Shown piece after piece: positions 54,748-63,925 of a DNA stretch of 64,000 nt (its first letter is position 1; each line of letters starts with the position of its first letter). Position numbers and translations under genes: made by a program. This stretch comes from Dorea phocaeensis (GTDB lineage: Bacteria; Bacillota; Clostridia; Lachnospirales; Lachnospiraceae), in assembly GCF_900240315.1 (NCBI RefSeq), contig NZ_OEPZ01000003.1, forward strand, positions 371,700-435,699, written 5' to 3'. The notes beneath the pieces are model-generated. The model ran no database searches. It was not told the DNA's origin and saw only the letters and a program-made list of their open reading frames with translations.

Positions 54748-55569
54748 TTATACCGCCAGATAAACCCAAAACCAAAACAGATACAACAAAATGTAAACGG
54801 CTGTCACAATCCAAACTCTGGTATATGTAACCTGCTTCACCTTCACTTCCAAATGCGGATATTCCTTCAGTTCTTCATCAAGCCTGGCTCTTGCTTTCCT
54901 TCCCCACTCTGTCCTGTGAAACATCGTAAAAAGAAACGTAAGCTGTAAAACAAGAGCCATAACCGTCATCATCATCATCTCCAACCCACCAATTGCCGCC
55001 AGCAAAAAGCCATGAATCAGCGCACAAACCAAAATCCATCTTCCACTCGTCTTACGCATTTTCGAAAAATAATAATTCCTATCAAGGATATCCTTCATTC
55101 GGTTCGTCATTTCCGGCAGCGGAACCGGAAATTTCTCATTTAAAAATGCAATACATTCCCTCTGTTTTCGTTCCCGTCTCTTCTCTCCAATCTCATACTG
55201 AAGCTTTAAAAATCCCTTTTCCCCAATCGGAATACAGAACATCTCTTTTCTGACCTGTATCCTTCTTGTTTGAAGTGTCATCAGGATCTCGTCATAGGGA
55301 ATCACTTTTTTCTTCCAGCCGGCCACTTCAATCCGATCTTCATAAAACAGATACTCCTGCCGATCCAAATATTTTAAGATTCCTTTTTTCCCCAATTGCA
55401 GTCCCAGAAAAATAATTCCAAGAACGATAAGCCTTACCACCATCGCTCCACCTTCGCTGAAAAACAGAACCATTATAAGTAAAATACAGAATATCGTTCC
55501 CAGCGTTCCATTAAAAAATCTTCGGACTGCGTTTGTATTTCGATATGCTTTTACCACTGCCGTTTCCAT
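54748..55569 (-). CDS. Membrane protein of unknown function in the radical SAM operon
   Basis: A 273-aa protein with two N-terminal membrane helices (about 25-65), a central soluble part with PH-like/YcxB-like features ('EYLFYEDRIEVAGWKKKVIPYDEI'-type strand pattern), and three C-terminal helices. ATG 55569 was chosen because AGGAGG lies 8 nt upstream. It precedes the radical SAM gene by 15 bp, and probably shares its promoter. Confidence 0.75.
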   Translation of the reverse strand: METAVVKAYRNTNAVRRFFNGTLGTIFCILLIMVLFFSEGGAMVVRLIVLGIIFLGLQLGKKGILKYLDRQEYLFYEDRIEVAGWKKKVIPYDEILMTLQTRRIQVRKEMFCIPIGEKGFLKLQYEIGEKRRERKQRECIAFLNEKFPVPLPEMTNRMKDILDRNYYFSKMRKTSGRWILVCALIHGFLLAAIGGLEMMMMTVMALVLQLTFLFTMFHRTEWGRKARARLDEELKEYPHLEVKVKQVTYTRVWIVTAVYILLYLFWFWVYLAV

Positions 55570-55627
55570 TTGTGCCACCTCCTAGCTCATTATCCATATC
55601 TTATCATTTTTCCTTTAACCAGTCATC

Positions 55628-55687
55628 AAAAAAGACCTTCTGACATCGGAAATTTTCAAAAACAAAAATTCCCGATGAAAGAAGATC
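55628..55687 (-). terminator. Terminator after the ECF S-component gene
   Basis: On the minus strand GATCTTCT pairs with AGAAGGTC, and CATCGG with CCGATG inside, then six T follow. It separates the transporter gene from the radical SAM operon. Confidence 0.8.
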
Positions 55688-55696
55688 TGATCTTTC

Positions 55697-56353
55697 TTAA
55701 CGAACAGTCTGTGCACAGCCTGTTCCAATATTCATTTTCCGAAATGCCTGTACTAATGCTCTCCCAAGAGCCGTCACCAGCACTGCCGCCGCAACCGCCT
55801 CTGGAATTCCCGACGCCGTTACCGTTCCCATAATCAGTCCCCATACGGCTGTAATACCAACCTCCTTGGCTTCTGCATACTGCTGTGCAAATAGTAAATA
55901 AATACTGCCCATAACAGAAATCGTATTTACCATAGAACCGACAAATCCTACTACCGGAAGTGCAATCCAGTTGTTTACATGCATCTTTTGTAAGAAATTC
56001 CACAACCATCCTGCCACTACTCCTATTAACACTCTACATCCGACTGAAATCCAGATCGCTTTCAGCGCTCCCGGTATCCCTGTCGTACTCATAAAAGGAG
56101 AGAATGCAAATGATAAAAGAGTCGGTGCCATCGTATTACTTATTAACGAACATACTCCAAATACCGCTCCCAACATTGCTCCTGCAGAAGGTCCTAACAA
56201 GATCGCTCCGATAATTACCGGAATGTGTACAGTTGTCGCCTTAATAATAGGGAGCTGAATCATTCCAAGCGGCGTATTTGCCAACACGATAATGATTGCT
56301 GCCATAAGTGCAACACTGACTAACCAACGAGTGTCGTGTTTCTTTGTTTCCAT
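55697..56353 (-). CDS. ECF transporter S component, probably pantothenate (PanT)
   Basis: A 218-aa protein with about six membrane helices. 'PIIKATTVHIPVIIGAILLGPSAGAMLGAVFG' region matches PanT-type S components, which capture vitamins for the shared EcfAA'T module. Pantothenate is inferred from the similarity and from its divergent position beside coaBC. The start follows AAGGAGG. Confidence 0.8.
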   Translation of the reverse strand: METKKHDTRWLVSVALMAAIIIVLANTPLGMIQLPIIKATTVHIPVIIGAILLGPSAGAMLGAVFGVCSLISNTMAPTLLSFAFSPFMSTTGIPGALKAIWISVGCRVLIGVVAGWLWNFLQKMHVNNWIALPVVGFVGSMVNTISVMGSIYLLFAQQYAEAKEVGITAVWGLIMGTVTASGIPEAVAAAVLVTALGRALVQAFRKMNIGTGCAQTVR

Positions 56354-56576
56354 TATTCAATTCCTCCTTGTTATCATTCCCGCTAGGCGAGATACAATAC
56401 AATTACTTTGCTAGTATAACATCTATACCTACTTATCAACAAGTATTATTTTTCAATTCTGTCCTTGAAAGATAACGAAAAACAGGATATAGTGATAATT
56501 AATGATTCTAACAATTCTAATAATTTTTGCAGGATTTTTTTGAATTTGACATTATATAAGAAAGGATTAAGTTGCT

Positions 56577-57773
56577 ATGTTAACAGGAAAAACCATTCTT
56601 CTTGGGGTTACCGGAGGCATTGCCGCTTATAAAAGCGCATCCCTTGCCAGTCTCCTTGTCAAAGCCGGAGCAGAAGTCCGCGTTATTATGACGGAGAATG
56701 CCAAGAATTTCATTACTCCAATTACATTCGAAACTTTAACCGGACACAAATGTATCACTGATACCTTCGACCGAAATTTTGAATTTAGCGTAGAACATGT
56801 ATCTCTTGCACAGAAGGCAGATGCCATTATGATTGCGCCCGCCACCGCCAATGTGATCGCTAAGCTCGCACATGGTCTGGCCGATGATATGCTGACAACA
56901 ACCGTTCTTGCAAGCAAGGCTCCTAAGATCATTGCCCCGGCAATGAATACAGGTATGTATGAAAATCCTGTCACCCAGGATAACCTTGCTCTGCTTCAAA
57001 AGTACGGCATGGAAGTCGTCACTCCCGCAAGCGGACGCCTTGCCTGCGGAGATGTGGGTGCCGGAAAAATGCCAGAACCTGAGACATTGATTGAATATAT
57101 CTATAAAGTCTGTGCCTGCAAAAAGGACATGACCGGAATGAAAGTTCTGGTCACAGCAGGCCCAACTCAAGAAGCTTTGGATCCTGTCCGCTACTTAACC
57201 AATCATTCTTCCGGAAAAATGGGATATAATATCGCAAAGATCTGTATGCTTCGCGGGGCAGATGTCACACTGGTAAGCGGCAAAACTGCACTGGCTGCAC
57301 CAATGTTCGTCCGTACTATTCCTGTCACTTCTGCAAAAGACATGTTTGACGCCGTCACCTCCCATGCTCCAGAAATGGATCTTATCATCAAAGCGGCAGC
57401 TGTTGCCGATTACCGGCCAAGCCATATCGCCGATGAAAAGGTGAAAAAATCGGACGCAGAGCTTGCAATTCCTCTGGAACGCACTGACGATATTCTGAAA
57501 TATCTGGGAGAGCACAAGCGGCCAGGTCAATTCTTGTGCGGATTTTCCATGGAGACCGAGAACATGTTAGAGAATTCGCAAAAAAAATTGCAGAAGAAAA
57601 ATCTCGACATGATCGTAGCCAATAACTTAAAGATGGCAGGCGCTGGTTTCGAAACGGATACCAATATTGTTACATTTATTACCCCTGACACAGTTACAGA
57701 ACTCCCCATCATGGGTAAAGATCAGGTGGCTTTCCGATTGATTGACAAGATTTTAGAATTAAAAACTTTCTAA
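56577..57773 (+). CDS. coaBC: Bifunctional phosphopantothenoylcysteine decarboxylase / phosphopantothenate-cysteine ligase
   Basis: A 398-aa fusion. The CoaC part has 'GVTGGIAAYKSASLASLL', 'HVSLAQKADAIMIAPATANVIAK' and 'PAMNTGMYENP'. The CoaB part has 'VTAGPTQEALDPVRYLTNHSSGKMG' and 'KAAAVADYRPS'. It makes phosphopantetheine for coenzyme A. ATG 56577 follows AAAGGAT. Confidence 0.95.
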   Translation: MLTGKTILLGVTGGIAAYKSASLASLLVKAGAEVRVIMTENAKNFITPITFETLTGHKCITDTFDRNFEFSVEHVSLAQKADAIMIAPATANVIAKLAHGLADDMLTTTVLASKAPKIIAPAMNTGMYENPVTQDNLALLQKYGMEVVTPASGRLACGDVGAGKMPEPETLIEYIYKVCACKKDMTGMKVLVTAGPTQEALDPVRYLTNHSSGKMGYNIAKICMLRGADVTLVSGKTALAAPMFVRTIPVTSAKDMFDAVTSHAPEMDLIIKAAAVADYRPSHIADEKVKKSDAELAIPLERTDDILKYLGEHKRPGQFLCGFSMETENMLENSQKKLQKKNLDMIVANNLKMAGAGFETDTNIVTFITPDTVTELPIMGKDQVAFRLIDKILELKTF

Positions 57774-57798
57774 TAAAACAAATAAGGAGCTTTCTAAT

Positions 57799-58002
57799 AT
57801 GAACGAAAAACTTTCATTTTCAGAAATTAAAGAAGACGTTAAAAATGTCATCACCCGAAACGAATCGGGGATGACAATGAATCAGATTGCAGAGGAGCTG
57901 TCACTTTCTCTCGATTATATAGAAACCATTCTGACCTGCGCTCAGGGATTTATGGAAGATGACATGGAAGCAGTAGCTCATCTTGTAGAGATGAGCCTGT
58001 AG
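57799..58002 (+). CDS. Small helix-turn-helix-like protein (67 aa)
   Basis: A 67-aa protein. 'GMTMNQIAEELSLSLDYIETILTCAQGF' looks like a helix-turn-helix. No named family was recognised. It lies 25 bp after coaBC and is probably co-transcribed. A small GAGCC/GGCTC hairpin (57993-58006) covers its stop and that of the converging kinase gene. Confidence 0.65.
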   Translation: MNEKLSFSEIKEDVKNVITRNESGMTMNQIAEELSLSLDYIETILTCAQGFMEDDMEAVAHLVEMSL

Positions 58003-58005
58003 GCT

Positions 58006-59214
58006 CTATAATGTCGGAGGCCGCAAATTACATCGAATGACAATCTCTACTTTCGTCCCTTTGTTTTTTTCACTATAAATATCAAACTTTATCTTCTCAT
58101 CAAAGAAAAGCTTCAACCGATGGCAACAATTATAAATTCCTATATGATCTACCACGGCCTCCTGCTCACTCAGAAATAATTTTTCTTTGATATTTTGAAG
58201 TATCTCTTCAGGAATTCCTACTCCGTCATCCTCCACCTTAATAATAACCGAATTTTTTTGCTTTTTACAAACAACCGAAATACTTCCCCCTTGTACTCTC
58301 TGTAAGATTCCATGCTCAATAGAATTTTCTACCAGTGGCTGAACAGAAAAAAAAGGTATTGAAAAATTTTTTAACATCTTTTCACAAGATACTTCGTACT
58401 TTATCCTTGACCCAAAACGAATCTTTTGAATAAATAAATATTTTTCTATATAATCAAACTCTTCTTCAATCGTTACATAAGTTTTTAAATTTCTTAAATT
58501 GTAACGCATCATTCCTGCAAAAGAATTTAACATTTTTTCTGCCTTTTCATATTGTTCTAATGCTACCATTCTAGATGCCGAATTAATTACATTAAAAATG
58601 AAGTGTGGTGTCACTTGTTTCTGCAGCATATTTAATTGTGCATCCTTCAACTGATTTTCTAATTCTGCCTGCTTTTTCTCATAAAGTAAAAATTTTTCCT
58701 GTGCTTGACGATATGCAAAATTCTGCAAAATATAATTAGAAATATTGGCTAGAGCAGTGGCAACCGCCTCAATCTGCTGTGGTGTTAGTGTTTTAATCCT
58801 TTTATAATATTCTGATAATTTTTTATCCGACAACCACCCTGAAACATTGGAATGAAAATCCTGTGGATAATATCCTTTTTCTGAACAGAATACTTGACCA
58901 GCCGTCACTGCTCCTGCATAACATCCATCACAAATTAAAGGGATCTCAATATTTACAAGCCCTGCATGACAGATATAAATACTTGGCTTTTGTGTCTTTA
59001 ATGCAATATGCACTGCTTGACAATTAGATCTTGCACAGTACCTTGCACCCTCCTCTGTACCGTTTATCTGTTTACAAAAATCGGTAAAATTACTTCCTTC
59101 TCCGATGTGCTTTCCTTCCTTATCTATAAAAACAACACCAAAACCTGTCGCATACGCAAACGACTCCTGAATTTCCTGTTGAAATTCTTCGGTAACAATA
59201 TCTCTCAAATCCAT
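58006..59214 (-). CDS. PocR-domain sensor histidine kinase
   Basis: A 402-aa soluble sensor. Residues about 1-165 form a PocR domain with conserved Cys ('ARYCARSNCQAVHIA', 'CHAGLVNIEIPLI', 'AGAVTAGQVFC'), known from the propanediol regulator PocR to sense small ligands. A coiled coil follows, then the LytS-type His kinase ('QVTPHFIFNVINSASR') and ATPase ('VQPLVENSIEHGI', 'VEDDGVGIPEEIL'). It has no membrane helix. It starts 2 nt after the AraC-type regulator stop. Confidence 0.9.
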   Translation of the reverse strand: MDLRDIVTEEFQQEIQESFAYATGFGVVFIDKEGKHIGEGSNFTDFCKQINGTEEGARYCARSNCQAVHIALKTQKPSIYICHAGLVNIEIPLICDGCYAGAVTAGQVFCSEKGYYPQDFHSNVSGWLSDKKLSEYYKRIKTLTPQQIEAVATALANISNYILQNFAYRQAQEKFLLYEKKQAELENQLKDAQLNMLQKQVTPHFIFNVINSASRMVALEQYEKAEKMLNSFAGMMRYNLRNLKTYVTIEEEFDYIEKYLFIQKIRFGSRIKYEVSCEKMLKNFSIPFFSVQPLVENSIEHGILQRVQGGSISVVCKKQKNSVIIKVEDDGVGIPEEILQNIKEKLFLSEQEAVVDHIGIYNCCHRLKLFFDEKIKFDIYSEKNKGTKVEIVIRCNLRPPTL

Positions 59215-59215
59215 G

Positions 59216-59944
59216 TTATTTCTCACTTTCCTTTTTGTATTCCATCGGTGATTTTCCAACTAGGTTCTTAAACACTCTATTAAAATGAGAAATATTAATA
59301 AACCCACATTCCATTGCAATTTCCTGGATGCTCCGTTCTGCTTTTATAAGTAATCTTTTTGCATTATCAATTCTTTTTTTATTAACATAATTGCAAAGTG
59401 TACATCTCATTTCTTGGTTGAACATACGCGAAAGATATGTTGGACTAAAATGAGCAATGTTTGCTAACTCTTTAAGTGAAATAGATTCGTTATAATGTCT
59501 TTCAATATAATTAATAACACAATCTAAATTTTGATTCCCTAATTCCTCTTCTCTCTCCTCTATTTCCTCTCTCTTCTTTTTCTTCAAACATTTTTTGATT
59601 GTTTCTATAATAAATGTTTCCGAAGCCGGCTTTAATAAGTAGGCATCTACTTGATATTCAATCGCTTTTCTCGCAAACTCAAATTCTGCAAATGCAGTAT
59701 TTAGAATAACACAGATATCTGGAAACCTTCTTTTCACCTCTTCTGCTACCTCAAGTCCATCTTTTCCGGGCATACAAATATCTAGAATAATCACGTCGGG
59801 ATTTGTCTCCTCAACTATCCTTAAGACCTCTTCACCATTGGAAGCGGTCCCTACAACATGAAATTCTTCTGAGTGCTTCCGAAACATTTTATGTAAATAT
59901 TCAATCTCTATTACCTCATCATCCGCAATGATCACTTTGAACAT
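59216..59944 (-). CDS. Response regulator with AraC-type DNA-binding domain
   Basis: A 242-aa regulator. The receiver has 'IADDE', Asp55 ('VIILDICMPG') and Lys in 'LKPAS'. The C-terminal AraC domain has two helix-turn-helix motifs ('ISLKELANIAHFSPTYLSRMFNQEM' and 'SIQEIAMECGFINISHFNRVFK'). It is cotranscribed with the PocR kinase and divergent from the hydrolase-permease genes, which it probably activates. Confidence 0.92.
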   Translation of the reverse strand: MFKVIIADDEVIEIEYLHKMFRKHSEEFHVVGTASNGEEVLRIVEETNPDVIILDICMPGKDGLEVAEEVKRRFPDICVILNTAFAEFEFARKAIEYQVDAYLLKPASETFIIETIKKCLKKKKREEIEEREEELGNQNLDCVINYIERHYNESISLKELANIAHFSPTYLSRMFNQEMRCTLCNYVNKKRIDNAKRLLIKAERSIQEIAMECGFINISHFNRVFKNLVGKSPMEYKKESEK

Positions 59945-60102
59945 ATAGTCACCACCTTATCTCGTTATTATAATATTACCACAATTCTTTGTCATAAACC
60001 AAAGAAAATAAAAACAATTTTAACAAATAATTTCATAAAATCAGCATACTTTGATATTTTTTTATCATATTCTTCGCCTTGCTTATCAACAATCCAATTT
60101 TA

Positions 60103-60133
60103 TATAGACATTATCTATAAAGATATTTATAAT
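60103..60133 (+). promoter_or_regulatory. Promoter of the hydrolase-permease operon with an inverted repeat
   Basis: TAGACA (60105-60110) and TATAAT (60128-60133) are 17 bp apart. The inverted repeat TATAGA-CATTA-TCTATA (60103-60119) overlaps the -35. It may bind a regulator; the response regulator at 59216-59944 is the obvious candidate. Confidence 0.6.
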
Positions 60134-60177
60134 ACAAACAATTCATAATTTATCACATATATAAGGAGGTATATACG

Positions 60178-60867
60178 ATGAGAGTAAACAACCGATACGT
60201 ATCATTTTACTATGAGAATGATAACGACATGGGAGAAATTAAGATTGATCCCAAGAAAACAGCGCTTTTAGTTATTGATATGCAGCATGTTTTTATTACA
60301 CGACCAACCTTAGAAAACCCCACCCCCGAAGAATTGGCCGAGGCGGAAAGATGGGAGCCGTTCTTCTCTAAGATTGATTCCGTCGTTGTTCCAAACAATC
60401 AAAGATTATTGCAGGCATTTCGTGATCGGAATATGAATATATGCTTTGCAAAAATCCAATGTCAGAAAAAAGATGGAAGTGATCGTTCTTTAGATCAGAA
60501 AGCAACCGGTTATAATGAGCTTCTTCTTCCTCCAGGAACACCTTCTGCTGAAATTGTTCCGGAATTAAAGCCACTTGACGATGAGATTGTCGTTACCAAA
60601 ACTACCGATAGTGTTTTAGCTGGAACCAGTCTTAGACTATGGCTTAACAACATGGGGATTGACACCGTAGTTGTTACAGGTGTTCTTACTGATCAATGTG
60701 TATCTGGAACTGTACGCAGTCTTGCCGATGAAAGTTTTAAGGTATGGCTGATCGAAGATGCTTGTATGGCTTCAACGCAGAGAATTCAAGACAATGAATT
60801 AGAGATCCTAAATAATATTTATTGTCATGTTATCAACACAGATGAATTAATTGAGGCATTATCATAA
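60178..60867 (+). CDS. Isochorismatase-family cysteine hydrolase
   Basis: A 229-aa hydrolase with the Asp-Lys-Cys triad: Asp34 ('LVIDMQHVF'), Lys141 ('VVTKTTDS') and Cys174 ('TDQCVSGTVRS'). The family includes nicotinamidase, ureidoacrylate and N-carbamoylsarcosine amidases. It lacks the metal-site His pattern of nicotinamidase as far as I can see, so an amide or ureide hydrolase is likely. It is first in an operon with an APC permease. Confidence 0.88.
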   Translation: MRVNNRYVSFYYENDNDMGEIKIDPKKTALLVIDMQHVFITRPTLENPTPEELAEAERWEPFFSKIDSVVVPNNQRLLQAFRDRNMNICFAKIQCQKKDGSDRSLDQKATGYNELLLPPGTPSAEIVPELKPLDDEIVVTKTTDSVLAGTSLRLWLNNMGIDTVVVTGVLTDQCVSGTVRSLADESFKVWLIEDACMASTQRIQDNELEILNNIYCHVINTDELIEALS

Positions 60868-60892
60868 TATACTCATAAAAAGGAGGGATACT

Positions 60893-62257
60893 ATGTCAGA
60901 ACCTAAATTAAAACGTAATCTAAGTTTTGTCTCCATGGTTGCTCTTGCATCAGGTGCTGTCATCGGTGGATGGCTTGCGGAGGCACCTTATTGGTTTTCA
61001 GTAACTGGAGCTGGTGCAGCAATCATTTTCCCATTGCTTGCCATCCTTTTGATTCCAATTGGTCTTACATTCTCAGAATTGACTGCAATGCTTCCATTTG
61101 CCTCAGCAGTAGATATTTGGACAACAAATGCTTTCGGACATAAAGCTGGTTGGGCAGCTCAATGGATGATGTTTCTCGTTCAAGTTGTAGAACCACCAAT
61201 GATGGCATTTATTTTTATTACCGCAATTAGTTACTTCGTTCCAATTCCAGAAGGAAGCTCTGTATACGTTGCAATTGCCATTGTTATTCTTTGGTATATT
61301 ATTTCAAACTTTAACATTGGAATTACTGGAAAACTTGCGAATATCTTCTTTTTTACTATGATTATCGGATCTTTGATCGTAAGCTGCTCTCTATTCTTTA
61401 GTGGTCATTGGTCCGCATCAAATATTGTAGCCGATGGCGGATTATTCCCGAAAGGTTTCCATGGGGTCTTCATTGCTATGGCTGTATTTTCACTGAAATT
61501 TATCGGATTTGAGATGACTCCTACTATGATTGAAGAAACAAATTTCCCAGTTTCCAAAATGTGGAAAGTTATTTTGTCTGCACTCTTTGTTCCTGCAATC
61601 TTATACTTCGTCGTTGTCATGGCTATCGGAGGTATGGGACCATGGACAATGGTTCAAGAAATGGGCATGCCAGAGCCGGAATTTATAAAAATGTATTCTC
61701 TACCTCAGATTATTGCCATTATTGCAATTATATCTGGTATTCTTCACGCACTGACTACTTTAATGGGCTTTTGGACTTCATCTGCGCGTGTACTTTATGG
61801 TGCCGGCCAATTAAATCAATTACCAAAAGTATTTACAAAATTAAATTCAAAAGGTCAGCCTGTAGCTGCTAACACCGTTGTTTTAATCTTTACTATTTTC
61901 TTCTGCATTTTCAGTGGTGATAACTGGGTTCAGTACATCTACGCTGTATCTTGTGTTGCTGCGGGCCTAGTATACTTTGCTTGCTGTCTAGATGCTATGG
62001 TCTTACGCAAGAAACATCCAGAGTGGAAGCGTCCTTATAGGGCTCCTGGTGGAAATCTCCTGTTTATTGCTGGTATGATCATTTCCGTATGGATTATTAT
62101 TGGATCTTGTATGGAACTAAACTTAGGAGGTTACATTTCCTTATTTGCTTACTGCGCAATTGGTCTTATTATGTTCCTATTAGTTGGGCGTAAAACAAAA
62201 GATGGTAAGCATGAATATGTTACACTGACACCCGAAGATATCGGAAAAGATTATTAA
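60893..62257 (+). CDS. APC-superfamily amino acid permease
   Basis: A 454-aa transporter with about twelve membrane helices. The helix 1 motif 'VALASGAVIGGWLAEAPYW' and helix 6 region 'FSLKFIGFEMTPTMIEE' fit the amino acid-polyamine family. It probably imports the substrate of the hydrolase. ATG 60893 follows AGGAGGG by 6 nt, 25 bp after the hydrolase stop. Confidence 0.88.
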   Translation: MSEPKLKRNLSFVSMVALASGAVIGGWLAEAPYWFSVTGAGAAIIFPLLAILLIPIGLTFSELTAMLPFASAVDIWTTNAFGHKAGWAAQWMMFLVQVVEPPMMAFIFITAISYFVPIPEGSSVYVAIAIVILWYIISNFNIGITGKLANIFFFTMIIGSLIVSCSLFFSGHWSASNIVADGGLFPKGFHGVFIAMAVFSLKFIGFEMTPTMIEETNFPVSKMWKVILSALFVPAILYFVVVMAIGGMGPWTMVQEMGMPEPEFIKMYSLPQIIAIIAIISGILHALTTLMGFWTSSARVLYGAGQLNQLPKVFTKLNSKGQPVAANTVVLIFTIFFCIFSGDNWVQYIYAVSCVAAGLVYFACCLDAMVLRKKHPEWKRPYRAPGGNLLFIAGMIISVWIIIGSCMELNLGGYISLFAYCAIGLIMFLLVGRKTKDGKHEYVTLTPEDIGKDY

Positions 62258-62274
62258 AAAACAAAATTATTTTA

Positions 62275-62315
62275 GGGTAGTATCAACTCTTACCTAAAGT
62301 GATACTACCCTCTTT
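62275..62315. terminator. Terminator after the permease gene
   Basis: GGGTAGTATCA (62275-62285) and TGATACTACCC (62300-62310) form a perfect 11-bp stem with a 14-nt loop, then TCTTTT. Confidence 0.85.
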
Positions 62316-62371
62316 TAGCCTTTCTCTTAAATCCCAAATAAATTCAAAAAATATACTCGCGAAATCTGTCC

Positions 62372-63706
62372 TTACTTTCCCATATAATGATATACATTTC
62401 TTTTTTTCCAGAAAAACCAAATAGATATAAATACCGTCAGACATTCTGCAACCGGCACTGCCAACCATACACCACTGTCACCTAAACCCTTTGGAAGCAA
62501 TAAAATACACACAACCAGAAAACCGAAGGTCCGCAAAAAAGAAATGATCGCAGAAACTTTTCCATCAGAAAACGCAGTAAACATTGATGACGCAAATATA
62601 TTAATCCCTGCAAAAAGGTAATTAAATGAAAAGAAGAAAAAACCTCCCACCGCTATGGCAAATGTCTCCGTGTGCCGCGGCGTAAAGATTGCCACGATCA
62701 AATCGGAACCTGCCAGCGCTATTACCGTAATAATTACAGAGGAAACAACAATGAATAACACGCATATTTTGTATATCCGTCTTAAAAGAGCTTCATTCTT
62801 TCTTCCATAATTAAAGCTGAACACCGGAGCTACTCCCATAGAGAATCCCATATAGAGTGCATTAAATAGAAATTGTCCGTATAATACGATCGTGATCGCA
62901 GCAACCCCCTTCTCTCCCATCAACTCCAGCATAATAATATTAAATAAATACGTAATTACCGCATTTGATAAATTAGTTACCATTTCAGAAGATCCGTTCA
63001 GACAACTGTCTTTTAATACTTTTATATCAAAGATCGGCTTCACAAAATGGAGCTCATTTTTCATAAAAAAGAAATAAAATAGACCTATTAATGCAGGTAT
63101 CAACTGTCCCAATCCCGTTGCCAGCGCTGCACCTGAAATTCCCATATGTAAAGGTCCCATAAATATATAATCCAACACTGCATTCGTAATTCCACCGCAG
63201 ATTGTCACTGCTAAACCAATGTGCGGTTTCCCTGCCGTAACAAAAAAAGTCTGAAATAACATTTGCATCATACATGCCGGAGAAAAATACAAAGAAATAC
63301 TGAGATATGTGATACACTCTTCCTCAATTAACGGAGTAGAGCCAAGCATATTTACAATAGGTGTAATTGCCAGATTTCCTAAGATCATCGTTACTACTCC
63401 AAACAAAACGCCAATTATCACAAGCATAGAAAAGTTTCTTCTAGCTTCTTCTGATTTATCTTCTCCGAATTTCTTGGCAATTACAGCGCTTCCCCCGGAT
63501 GCTAACATAATTCCAACAGCAATTAGTACATTTAAAACCGGAAAAACAATATTGATTGCCGATAATGCTTCACTGCCAACCAATCTGGACACAAAGATAC
63601 CGTCTATAATCGTATATAATGACATAAATACCATCATAATCATAGACGGCAATGCGAATCTTAACAACGAAAATAATCTAAATTCCTGACTGATTGAATT
63701 ACTCAT
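62372..63706 (-). CDS. MATE-family efflux transporter
   Basis: A 444-aa transporter with about twelve membrane helices. 'LPSMIMMVFMSLYTIIDGIFVSRLVGSEALSAINIVFP' region at the start and 'SGAALATGLGQ' later match the MATE (NorM/DinF-like) fold. It uses an ion gradient to export drugs or metabolites. ATG 63706 follows GAGGAGGGG. It converges with the permease gene. Confidence 0.92.
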   Translation of the reverse strand: MSNSISQEFRLFSLLRFALPSMIMMVFMSLYTIIDGIFVSRLVGSEALSAINIVFPVLNVLIAVGIMLASGGSAVIAKKFGEDKSEEARRNFSMLVIIGVLFGVVTMILGNLAITPIVNMLGSTPLIEEECITYLSISLYFSPACMMQMLFQTFFVTAGKPHIGLAVTICGGITNAVLDYIFMGPLHMGISGAALATGLGQLIPALIGLFYFFFMKNELHFVKPIFDIKVLKDSCLNGSSEMVTNLSNAVITYLFNIIMLELMGEKGVAAITIVLYGQFLFNALYMGFSMGVAPVFSFNYGRKNEALLRRIYKICVLFIVVSSVIITVIALAGSDLIVAIFTPRHTETFAIAVGGFFFFSFNYLFAGINIFASSMFTAFSDGKVSAIISFLRTFGFLVVCILLLPKGLGDSGVWLAVPVAECLTVFISIWFFWKKRNVYHYMGK

Positions 63707-63829
63707 AGTACCCCTCCTCATTTTATTTCATATGCAACTTTATATTATTCCATGTAAAATAAAGATATTTTTGGCCAAGTTATTACATAATATCATTATG
63801 AAAAACAGATGTCAATCAATATTTGCACA

Positions 63830-63860
63830 CAAAAAAACAACCAGCTTCATGCTGATTGTC
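63830..63860 (-). terminator. Terminator of the rRNA operon
   Basis: On the minus strand ACAATCAGC pairs with GCTGGTTGT, followed by seven T. It lies about 65 bp after the 23S rRNA end and before the MATE gene. Confidence 0.8.
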
Positions 63861-63925
63861 TTTAATGATGTACCTTCAAAACTGCATATAAGAAACGTTT
63901 TCATCCTTTTACCTATCACCTTGCT

